Source: Acidobacteriota bacterium
GTDB lineage: Bacteria > Acidobacteriota > Terriglobia > Bryobacterales > Bryobacteraceae
Assembly: GCA_025352795.1 (NCBI GenBank)
Contig: JANXSF010000125.1
Span: 1-39,047 of the forward strand
Direction of reading: 5' to 3'
Length of the DNA: 39,047 bases
The position numbers and the translations under genes are program-made. The notes below the pieces were generated by a model. The model saw only the letters and a program-made list of their open reading frames with translations, was not told where the DNA came from and made no database searches. Below are positions 7,449 through 14,442 of the stretch, piece by piece (the first letter of the stretch is position 1; each line of letters starts with the position of its first letter).

Positions 7449-7682
7449 GTGAAAAACACAATCGAATGGAGAAAAGAGCAGTTCAACGCCGAGGGTAAGC
7501 CAATATCCAAACAGGAGGTTATGCTAGGGCCGAACTTTCTAGTCGGAATTGCAGTTATCATCTCCTGGATTTTAGGGTTAAGTCTCCCTTTGCCCGTAAA
7601 CTTCTGGACTGTCATTATGCGGCAAGCAAATCAGGAACAAAGAGCCTTCCCCCAAATGAAATCGGGACAGTTGGAACGATGA
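7449..7682 (+). CDS. Small single-span membrane protein downstream of the EXLDI gene
   Basis: 77 residues starting at GTG, with GGGGGA 5-6 bases upstream as ribosome binding site. A charged N-terminal part (about 27 residues) is followed by one hydrophobic segment (about residues 28-58, FLVGIAVIISWILGLSLPLP) and a polar tail. No family is recognised. Spacing of 9 bases from the EXLDI stop suggests one transcript, which would pair a probable DNA-binding protein with a membrane protein of unknown role. Confidence 0.55.
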   Translation: MKNTIEWRKEQFNAEGKPISKQEVMLGPNFLVGIAVIISWILGLSLPLPVNFWTVIMRQANQEQRAFPQMKSGQLER

Positions 7683-7696
7683 CGCTCAATACTTAG

Positions 7697-7782
7697 CACA
7701 ATCATTCACAACCAATCAAAATAACCCCTAACCCACTCATCCCACTCCACAAACACCCCTCCACCTACCCCACTCCCACCCC
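7697..7782 (-). other. 86-base tract without G on the plus strand; G-quadruplex-prone on the minus strand
   Basis: Not one G occurs from 7697 to 7782. On the minus strand this gives seven runs of three or four G (opposite 7725-28, 7732-34, 7741-43, 7756-59, 7768-71, 7775-77 and 7779-82). The last four have loops of 1, 3 and 8 bases. The tract lies just beyond the end of folP in folP's direction, so the G-rich version would be the 3' tail of that mRNA. It may end or pause transcription, or stabilise the tail; this is inference. Confidence 0.6.
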
Positions 7783-7816
7783 GAAAATCCAATCACACAT
7801 GCTAACCTCAAACCGA

Positions 7817-7898
7817 GAGTAAGTGAAGCGCGCGCAAGTAACTTACTCGTCCATACAAGCCTGCCAGGGCAGCACTCGGACCTTCGAGTCACTTACTC
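7817..7898. other. Segment with competing inverted repeats
   Basis: GAGTAAGTGA (7817-7826) is perfectly complementary to TCACTTACTC (7889-7898), and its first eight bases are also complementary to ACTTACTC at 7841-7848. The two pairings exclude each other. Between them lie smaller hairpins (CTGCC/GGCAG near 7861-7872; ACTCG/CGAGT near 7873-7888). No gene is seen from 7683 to 8016. The pattern could be a structured RNA or a protein-binding array. Confidence 0.35.
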
Positions 7899-8016
7899 AA
7901 ATCGTAAGATCGGACCGTAAAACATGAATAACCCGGATCGCTTTCAGGCTGGGGAGCCGAAAAGTGAACCTGTAAGTCAGGTAAGTTGCTGGGCGGCAAC
8001 CGGATGGGAGGAAGTG

Positions 8017-8919
8017 TCAGCGGTCTGTTCTGCGATCCCGGTTTCGAGGCATCACTACCTCAGGCCGAACTATCTCTGTTGCCGAATGCAGAATTGCGTT
8101 CGAAATCTCCACCACCGCCCGCATCGCCGCCACATCATGCACGCGGATCATATGAGCACCGTTCAACACACAGCCAGCCACCGCCGCCGCTGTTGCGAAG
8201 TCTGGCACCTTCGGATCATAAACACCCAGAAATGATTTACGCGATGGCCCCACCATAATCGGCACATCCAGCTCCACCATCCGTTCCAAATCTGCAATCA
8301 ACGTAAAGTTCTGTTCCTTGCGTTTGCCGAATCCCAAACCAGGATCAACAAAAATGCGCTTGCGGTCCACCCCGGCCTTCATCGCCCGGCTCACCGAAGC
8401 ACTCAAATCAAACAAAACTCCGCCCATTGGATCTTGCATTGGCGGAAGCTTCGCCCAGCTATCGGGAGTACCGCGCATATGATTAATGATCAGCGCCACA
8501 TCACGCTGCGCCACCACTCTGGCCAGATCCGGATCCAGGGTCAGTCCACTCGGATCGTTGATAAATTCCGCACCGTGTTCAATGGCTTTTTCCGCCACGC
8601 CCGCTTTGTAAGTATCCACCATCACCGGGACACTCAATTTGTTTCGTAACCGTTTCAGCACCGGAACCAGACGACGTAACTCCTCCGCTTCCGATATGCG
8701 AGGCGCACCAGGACGCGTCGATTCCGCACCAATGTCGATGATGTCTGCTCCGGCTTCCTCCAGCTCGAAAGCATGGGCAAAGGCGTGGTCCGGGTCTTGA
8801 TACTTTCCACCATCGGAGAACGAATCGGGTGTGACGTTCAACACGCCAACCAAAAGCGGGCGGTCGCCCAACTGCATTTCCCGGTTCTCTAACTTCAGTA
8901 AGTAACGTTTTGGAATCAT
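8017..8919 (-). CDS. folP: Dihydropteroate synthase
   Basis: Cytoplasmic enzyme that joins dihydropterin pyrophosphate and p-aminobenzoate in folate synthesis; the sulfonamide target. The 300-residue TIM barrel shows LNVTPDSFSDGG (27-38), ESTRPG (66-71), DTYKAGVAEKAI, the INDPSG block, DPGLGFGK (near 193-200) and GPSRKSFLG (near 238-246), all in the expected order. The first codons follow the preceding permease stop by 3 bases, so it is the last gene of a three-gene operon with MacB-like permeases. Two dozen residues after the last core helix form a poorly conserved tail. Confidence 0.95.
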   Translation of the reverse strand: MIPKRYLLKLENREMQLGDRPLLVGVLNVTPDSFSDGGKYQDPDHAFAHAFELEEAGADIIDIGAESTRPGAPRISEAEELRRLVPVLKRLRNKLSVPVMVDTYKAGVAEKAIEHGAEFINDPSGLTLDPDLARVVAQRDVALIINHMRGTPDSWAKLPPMQDPMGGVLFDLSASVSRAMKAGVDRKRIFVDPGLGFGKRKEQNFTLIADLERMVELDVPIMVGPSRKSFLGVYDPKVPDFATAAAVAGCVLNGAHMIRVHDVAAMRAVVEISNAILHSATEIVRPEVVMPRNRDRRTDR

Positions 8920-8922
8920 TTT

Positions 8923-10179
8923 TTATTCGTACCGTAAACACACAATCGGATCTAACTGCGCGGCCTTGTTGGCCGGGTAGTAGCCGAAGAACAAACCAAC
9001 ACCCGTGGAAATTGCCACTCCCAAAACTACCCAAGTCAAAGACAAGGTGGCGGGAACGGAAGGCGCCAGCGTGCGAACCACAAAGGCAATCAGCCCTCCC
9101 CATACGATACCAAGAATCCCGCCAATCAACGTCAAAACTACTGCCTCAATCAGAAATTGCAAACGGATGTCGCTCTTGCGCGCACCCACCGCTTTTCGAA
9201 TGCCGATTTCCGCCGTCCGCTCGGTCACCGAAATCAGCATGATGTTCATCACGCCAATGCCGCCAACCAATAAACCAATGGAACTGATCACGCCGGTAAG
9301 AATCACCAGCGCTCCGGTGAGTTGCTTCCATAGTGCGCTGATGAAGTCCGGTGAAATCAATTCGAAATCATCCTCAGCCATTGTTGGAACTCTACGCCGA
9401 CGCCGCATGGCCTGGGTCACTTCATCCTTACCCTGTTCCACGGTGGAATTCTTATCCACAATAAAAGCGATGGCCACCTCTTTTGAGTTGGGATAATTCT
9501 TGCGGAAATCGCTCAACGGGATAACTGCGAATTGATCAATCCCAGGGCCGCCAAACGCTCCTGAATCCTTTTCCAACACACCGATCACTTCGTATAGTTT
9601 ACCGTTGAGTCTCACAATTTTCCCGACAGGTTCAGTGGCAGGAAATAGGGAACTGGCAATGTCATTTCCCAGCACCACCACGGGACGCGCATGCTCCTGA
9701 TCGTAGGCTGAAATGAAGCGCCCAATCGCTGCTGAAAACTGCGGCAGCGCATCGGCATATTCCGGTTCCACACCACGAAGCAAAATCCGTTCTACCCGTT
9801 CATTTTCGTAGCTGATGCTGTTCGTCTCGCCAAAGAAGAACGCCCTGGTGACAAAGGCGGTAGCTGTTTTCAGAGACGGGCAGGTTTCCCGAACATACTC
9901 GGCATCTTCGAAATTAATAAATTTGCGCTTGCGAAGCTTCTCTGGCAGACTCCCAAAGCGTTGACCACCAGCAATGCGCGCCACAAAAAAGGTACGTGGG
10001 CCAAAGGCTTCCACCTTCATCTGCACGAATCGGTTCAGACCTTCAATGATGGACGCCACCGCAATCACCGACGTCACCCCAATCACGATACCCAAAATAG
10101 TCAAACCAGAACGTAACTTGTTGGCCTTCAGCGTATCGAACGCCAGATACACGTTTTCAAAAGCTTCATCTCTCGTCAT
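8923..10179 (-). CDS. MacB/FtsX-type ABC transporter permease (second of a pair)
   Basis: A 418-residue permease of the MacB branch of ABC systems. One membrane helix lies at about residues 22-45 (LRSGLTILGIVIGVTSVIAV), then a periplasmic MacB_PCD domain to about 280, then three C-terminal FtsX helices with the conserved IGIRKAVGARKSDI loop. It begins 3 bases after the stop of a sister permease and ends 3 bases before folP. No ATPase or membrane-fusion gene is in the window, so the partner ATPase must be encoded elsewhere. Transported substrate is unknown; related systems export peptides, antibiotics or act mechanically on lipoproteins. Confidence 0.88.
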   Translation of the reverse strand: MTRDEAFENVYLAFDTLKANKLRSGLTILGIVIGVTSVIAVASIIEGLNRFVQMKVEAFGPRTFFVARIAGGQRFGSLPEKLRKRKFINFEDAEYVRETCPSLKTATAFVTRAFFFGETNSISYENERVERILLRGVEPEYADALPQFSAAIGRFISAYDQEHARPVVVLGNDIASSLFPATEPVGKIVRLNGKLYEVIGVLEKDSGAFGGPGIDQFAVIPLSDFRKNYPNSKEVAIAFIVDKNSTVEQGKDEVTQAMRRRRRVPTMAEDDFELISPDFISALWKQLTGALVILTGVISSIGLLVGGIGVMNIMLISVTERTAEIGIRKAVGARKSDIRLQFLIEAVVLTLIGGILGIVWGGLIAFVVRTLAPSVPATLSLTWVVLGVAISTGVGLFFGYYPANKAAQLDPIVCLRYE

Positions 10180-10182
10180 AAA

Positions 10183-11409
10183 TTAATCCGCCCTCAGCGC
10201 ATCCACCGGATTCAGTTTACTTGCCTGAATTGCCGGATAGATTCCAAAGAACAGCCCGATGATCGAACTCAGCATCATGCCCCCAATGGCTACCGATGTG
10301 CGCACAGAAGCTGGAAAGGAAGTGAAGTTCCGCAGTATCGTAGCTGCCAGGAATCCCAGTGCGATCCCCACAATTCCGCCCAGTAAACATTGGATAACCG
10401 TCTCCACTAAAAACTGTCCGCGAATGTCTTTCTCCGTTGCTCCCATGGCTCGACGCACCCCAATTTCCTTGGTACGTTCAGTAACGGAAACCAGCATCAC
10501 ATTCATAATGACAATGCCCCCAACGATGGCTGAAATTGCACTGACCATCACGAACACCAGGAAGAAGGAACCGCTGATACTGGTCCATAACGACATGTAG
10601 GTTTCGCTGGTGGCCATAAAGAAATCGTCATCTGCGCCAGGCCGCACATGGCGACGGGCCCGCAGCGCCAAACGGATTTCATCCATTGCCACATCCATGA
10701 TCTTAGCCCCGCCTGTGGCTTGCACCTGCATGGTTACCGCCGTATGCATTCCCAGTTTCTTCAAGTAAGTGGGCATGGGAATCACCACAAAATTATCCTG
10801 ATCCTGCCCCAACACCGAACCGATTTTTTCAAAAGTGCCAATCACCCGAAATTCATCTTTGCCGATTCGTACCGTTTGCTCCAGCGGGTTGGTGCCAGGA
10901 AAGAATTGTTCCACTAGCCTGGACCCAAGCAGGCAGACGTTGGCAGAGCGACTTTCCTCAGTCTCTGTATAGTAACGACCCTGTTCCACCGTGCGCGTAT
11001 CAATCACGCTCATGTTTGCAGTGTGTCCGTAAAGGTTGATGTCGGTCAGCTCTTTTTCATTGAAGCGGACCCGGGTTGTGCTGCTGGCCGAAGCCCCCAC
11101 TGCATTGCATCGCAAGCAGGAAGGTGCTACTGCATTCACATCGGCCATTTCAATTTTGTGATTCTTTAATGCCTTGATGATAATGTTGAAATCGGTAGCG
11201 GCAAAGGGAGTGCGAGCCACCCGAAAAACATTCGTTCCCAGGTTGGCAATCTTTTGTTCCACATAAAGATTTGCCCCTTCCACAATGGTTACTACCGTAA
11301 TCAAAGTGGCCACGCCCATGGTGAGCCCAAGCATGGTCAACGCCGCCCGCAACTTGTGCGAACGGATCGCCTCCAGGCTTTCCGAAAGGTTGTCTGAAAA
11401 TAGAAGCAT
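10183..11409 (-). CDS. MacB/FtsX-type ABC transporter permease (first of a pair)
   Basis: A 408-residue homologue of the permease that follows it, with the same plan: N-terminal helix (LRAALTMLGLTMGVATLITV), MacB_PCD periplasmic domain, three C-terminal helices and the coupling loop IGVRRAMGATEKDI. The periplasmic part contains a cysteine pair (CLRC) not present in the sister. The two proteins probably form a heterodimer. The gene starts 50 bases from the divergent sulfatase remnant, leaving little room for a promoter; the operon promoter should lie in 11410-11470 or inside the remnant. Confidence 0.88.
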   Translation of the reverse strand: MLLFSDNLSESLEAIRSHKLRAALTMLGLTMGVATLITVVTIVEGANLYVEQKIANLGTNVFRVARTPFAATDFNIIIKALKNHKIEMADVNAVAPSCLRCNAVGASASSTTRVRFNEKELTDINLYGHTANMSVIDTRTVEQGRYYTETEESRSANVCLLGSRLVEQFFPGTNPLEQTVRIGKDEFRVIGTFEKIGSVLGQDQDNFVVIPMPTYLKKLGMHTAVTMQVQATGGAKIMDVAMDEIRLALRARRHVRPGADDDFFMATSETYMSLWTSISGSFFLVFVMVSAISAIVGGIVIMNVMLVSVTERTKEIGVRRAMGATEKDIRGQFLVETVIQCLLGGIVGIALGFLAATILRNFTSFPASVRTSVAIGGMMLSSIIGLFFGIYPAIQASKLNPVDALRAD

Positions 11410-11459
11410 TAGAACGGTTACTTCTATTGTAAAGCTGATACGATGTTCCCCAAGTACTC

Positions 11460-11778
11460 ATGTTGAATCGCCGCCAATTTCTGACCCTTGCAGGTGCCGC
11501 TACTCTACCCGTCGCCGCAGCTGCAAAAAAGCCAAATGTCCTGTTCATCGCCACTGACGATTTAGACGCAACTCTCGGTTGGCAATCAGCCAAATGCGCC
11601 GAGTCGCTGGAACTGGCAAATTCGTTCACGGCTACAGCATCCGCACAGAATGTTACGGATTCACGGAATGGGCTGAAGGCAATGAAGGCGAGGAGTTGTA
11701 CGACCATCAAAAAAATCCAAATGATTGAAGAATCTGGCCAGGAGTAATGCCCATGTAAAGTTAAAAGAAGGTTTGTGA
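11460..11778 (+). pseudogene. Internally deleted, frameshifted sulfatase (iduronate-2-sulfatase-like)
   Basis: The first 38 codons encode a Tat signal (NRRQFLTLAGAA) and the sulfatase opening [12 protein letters not shown]. At about 11568-11585 the reading jumps to another frame that encodes the end of an iduronate-sulfatase-like protein: [20 protein letters not shown], then [10 protein letters not shown] and [11 protein letters not shown]. The roughly 400 residues between, including the CxPxR formylglycine site, are gone. A second defect, one missing base near 11726, turns the expected NDWKNLA into a stop; read across it, the frame ends at 11778. A short open frame (to 11747) therefore encodes nothing meaningful. 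It adjoins a restriction-modification pair. Confidence 0.82.
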
Positions 11779-11816
11779 GATCGGTTACGATCAGTGGCGA
11801 AGAGCCGCGACGAAGC

Positions 11817-12404
11817 TTAGTTTGCGAGTTTTGCGGACTGAATGGGGTACTTCCCAATCAGCCACTTCAGGACTTCAAGCTGATCCGACCCAGTCGAACG
11901 GCGAACTTGGACTAATAGTTTTGTCAGCGAAGGGCGATCCAAGGTAAGATTCTTTGCCCCTTCATTACAGACAGAACAAGTCGCTCTCAGGTTCGATGGA
12001 TCATCACTACCGCCCATCGATTTGTCTATGATATGTCCGATATGCAATCTGGTTTTTTGACCAGGGTTACCGGGGTGCGGCTCTCCAGCAACAGCGCCGC
12101 ACATCTGACAAGTGAACCCATTCCTATCTAAAACAAGGGCCCTGCTTTCCTTAGAAATGTCGCGTTGAAATGCAGGGAGAGGTTTTGCATTAACCAGCAC
12201 ATACTGCCCGGGCTTTAGATCACTCTGGTCATTGTGAGTGTGAATTTGAAACCCTTCCTCATCTCGCAGCTCTCGAATTCGCCTAGCCCATTCGCTTATA
12301 CCATTGGCAATCGGTCGGAGTTCATTTCCGTCCATTGTGCGTCCAACATTCAGAAGGAAATGTTCGCGCAGTCTATCTCTCGCTCCCCCGGTTTTCTTCG
12401 CCAC
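11817..12404 (-). CDS. HNH restriction endonuclease of a type II R-M system
   Basis: A 195-residue nuclease predicted to cut DNA not protected by the neighbouring methyltransferase. Residues 10-60 form a winged-helix-like recognition part (LREHFLLNVGRTMDGNELR, then ISEWARRIRELRDEEG). The zinc-bound HNH core follows: Cys99 and Cys102, HIGH at 121-124 with the catalytic His, GGSDDPSNLR with Asn138, and Cys143/Cys146. The start is GTG at 12404, whose G is also the last base of the methyltransferase TAG stop (TAGTG), so translation is coupled and the nuclease comes second, which delays cutting until methylation. Recognition site unknown. Confidence 0.87.
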   Translation of the reverse strand: MAKKTGGARDRLREHFLLNVGRTMDGNELRPIANGISEWARRIRELRDEEGFQIHTHNDQSDLKPGQYVLVNAKPLPAFQRDISKESRALVLDRNGFTCQMCGAVAGEPHPGNPGQKTRLHIGHIIDKSMGGSDDPSNLRATCSVCNEGAKNLTLDRPSLTKLLVQVRRSTGSDQLEVLKWLIGKYPIQSAKLAN

Positions 12405-13507
12405 TATCCGGCTACCCGCACTAGGCGTGAAGCTGTCAAACAGGTCCTTAGATTCTCCGCCACTGCTCTGGCAAACGGCGGCGGGAAGGCGTTCCCGACT
12501 TGCTTATAGGCCGCGGTCTTCTTACCGAAAAAGTGCCAGTCATCTGGGAACCCTTGAATTCGCGCCGCCATACGAACAGTAAGCCGTGGCATTCCCTGGA
12601 AGTCCGGGCCAGGGGCTTCATCCAAAATGCCGAGTCCGTCCACTCCCAATATGGCCCATGCCTTTCTTGCTCTTGTCGGACCTAGATCGGGTCCTCCATG
12701 CTTATGCGATCCACCGACAAGAGTCGGAGCAATTTCATTTGCTAGTTCTTTCCATAGGTTCACCCCTTTCCACCCATTCGCGGCCATAAGGCTATAGAGC
12801 GATTCGCCAACCGTCGCAGGTTGCATGGCATTTCCTTCAGGCCAGGAAAAGTGATCTGCATATGGTTCCCGAAGCCCAATGAAAACCGCTCTTGGGCGCA
12901 ATTGTGGCACGCCAAATTCAGATGCGTTCATCAGTTTCCAACCAGTCTTATAGCCCAATTTTTTCAACTGATCTCGAATGTATAAGCGATAGTCAATGAA
13001 GACGGCATCCAAAATACCCCGAACGTTTTCAATCATCACTGCTTTCGGGCGAATCTGGTCAACCAGCCGAATCATAACTGGGAATAAGTTGCGCTCATCC
13101 TTTATCCCTAACTGCTTCCCGGCAACAGAAAACGGCGGACAAGGCAAGCCGCCGGAGATGATATCCACTCCAGTAAAGCTCGAACCATCGAAGCTATTCA
13201 AGTCCTGTTCAATCACCTTCCATCCGGGACGGTTCAAACGCAAAGTGGCACAAGCATTTTTATCGATTTCAACCAAGCCAGCGTGTTCAATTCCGGCTTG
13301 CTCGTAGCCCAGCGCCTGACCTCCGGCACCAGCGCACAACTCGAGCGAAGTCAATCCGCACATTCGCCTTGTAGCCGCTGTTTTCCTGCTTCGAGTCAGC
13401 CACGGATTTTCAGACATCTCTGGGAACATGAATCTAGTTCGATTGTCGCTCAGCCGTTTCATGGGTTGCTCTACTCGGCGTATCGGCTGATTTGGTGTTT
13501 TCTTCAT
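12404..13507 (-). CDS. DNA (cytosine-5) methyltransferase of the R-M system
   Basis: A 367-residue C5 methyltransferase transferring methyl from SAM to cytosine. Motif I ELCAGAGG is at 56-63, motif IV with catalytic Cys123 in GGLPCPPFS, motif VI ENV at 160-162, motif VIII QLRPR at 202-206, a target-recognition region about 215-305, and motifs IX/X (VRMAARIQGFPDDW, then KQVGNAFPPPFARAV) at the end. The N-terminus has a 50-residue basic extension before motif I, perhaps partly untranslated, although GAGAAG just before the ATG at 13507 supports this start. All catalytic motifs are intact, so the system is probably functional. It sits beside a gutted sulfatase, as often seen at R-M insertions. 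Confidence 0.92.
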   Translation of the reverse strand: MKKTPNQPIRRVEQPMKRLSDNRTRFMFPEMSENPWLTRSRKTAATRRMCGLTSLELCAGAGGQALGYEQAGIEHAGLVEIDKNACATLRLNRPGWKVIEQDLNSFDGSSFTGVDIISGGLPCPPFSVAGKQLGIKDERNLFPVMIRLVDQIRPKAVMIENVRGILDAVFIDYRLYIRDQLKKLGYKTGWKLMNASEFGVPQLRPRAVFIGLREPYADHFSWPEGNAMQPATVGESLYSLMAANGWKGVNLWKELANEIAPTLVGGSHKHGGPDLGPTRARKAWAILGVDGLGILDEAPGPDFQGMPRLTVRMAARIQGFPDDWHFFGKKTAAYKQVGNAFPPPFARAVAENLRTCLTASRLVRVAG

Positions 13508-13561
13508 CTTCTCTTCTCACATATTATCCACCACTCAAAGCCGCTATAATCACTCCATCCA

Positions 13562-14374
13562 ATGAAATTTGTACTCTTCCTCCTAACCGCTACTTTGTGC
13601 CTGGCGCAAAATGCTCTATCCTCTGCTGAAAAGAAAGCTGGGTGGAAACTTCTCTTCGATGGCAAGACCATGAAGAACTGGGTTGACACTTCCAAACTAT
13701 CACCGGCCGGTGATTCCTGGACCGTCGAGGATGGCTGCCTCCGAGCCCGTCCCAAACCTCACTATCATGAGGACCTGGTCAGCACTGGTAAGTACTCTGA
13801 TTTCGAGTTGCAGTTCGAATGGAAAATATCCTCTGGCGGCAACAGCGGGCTGAAGTATCGCATTCAGGAATTCGTTCCGCTTTCTACAGAGACCATCAAG
13901 AAATCCAAGAAGTTTGAAGATGCCCTGAATACTTCCATGCAAGGCAAAACGCTCCCAACTCGCGCCAGTGCCATGAAGGGTGAAAACGAAGGGCAAACCT
14001 ACGTGATCGGCTTTGAGTATCAGACCATTGACGACGATAAACATCCGGACGCCCGTCGGGGTGCGCTATACCAATCGGGTTCGCTCTACAGTATGATTCC
14101 CCGCACCAAGCGGGCCATCAAACCAGTGGGTGAATTCAATCAATCCCGTTTGCTTGTTAAAGGTAACCACATCGAACATTGGTTGAATGGAGAGAAAGTT
14201 CTGGATGCATCGCTGGACGATCCCGCTATCGCCGCGGGCCTGGAAAAGCGTTGGGGTAAGACCTCGCCAGTCTATCAATTTCTGACGAAACAGCCCAAAA
14301 AGCAGTGTCCGATCTCGCTTCAAAATCACAATGACGAAGCCTGGTTTCGATCCATCAAAATTCGCAAAATCTAA
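13562..14374 (+). CDS. Secreted DUF1080 (3-keto-disaccharide hydrolase-like) protein
   Basis: A 270-residue exported protein with a signal peptide (residues 1-16, MKFVLFLLTATLCLAQ) followed directly by the DUF1080 jelly-roll (PF06439). Family landmarks are GWKLLFDGKTMKNW, DSWTVEDGCLRA, the FELQFEWKISSGGNSGLKYR block and HIEHWLNGEKVLD near the end. Related proteins bind or cleave oxidised disaccharides, and such genes are very common in Acidobacteriota and Planctomycetota. No Gfo/Idh/MocA partner lies beside it here, although one is present at 37557. Divergent from the methyltransferase by 54 bases and convergent to rpsA across a strong terminator. Confidence 0.9.
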   Translation: MKFVLFLLTATLCLAQNALSSAEKKAGWKLLFDGKTMKNWVDTSKLSPAGDSWTVEDGCLRARPKPHYHEDLVSTGKYSDFELQFEWKISSGGNSGLKYRIQEFVPLSTETIKKSKKFEDALNTSMQGKTLPTRASAMKGENEGQTYVIGFEYQTIDDDKHPDARRGALYQSGSLYSMIPRTKRAIKPVGEFNQSRLLVKGNHIEHWLNGEKVLDASLDDPAIAAGLEKRWGKTSPVYQFLTKQPKKQCPISLQNHNDEAWFRSIKIRKI

Positions 14375-14385
14375 ATAAAAACAAC

Positions 14386-14421
14386 AAAGGCGCGCATGGG
14401 GGATTCCCGGTGCGCGCCTTT
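14386..14421. terminator. Strong bidirectional terminator between the DUF1080 gene and rpsA
   Basis: A perfect 11-base stem, AAAGGCGCGCA (14386-14396) with TGCGCGCCTTT (14411-14421), and a 14-base loop. A run of A precedes it and T follows, so it can end transcripts from both convergent genes. Confidence 0.9.
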
Positions 14422-14442
14422 TCGTTTCCGGCTTGCGGGGTA

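Noticed and set aside
7873-7892. TTCGAGTC word resembling the T-arm of a tRNA
   Set aside because: The flanking bases do not form the T-stem, and no acceptor, D or anticodon arm can be built around it.
7924-8258. Plus-strand open frames over the 3' end of folP
   Set aside because: They lie opposite a clear folP coding sequence, have no family features, and are proline/histidine-rich as expected of a shadow frame.
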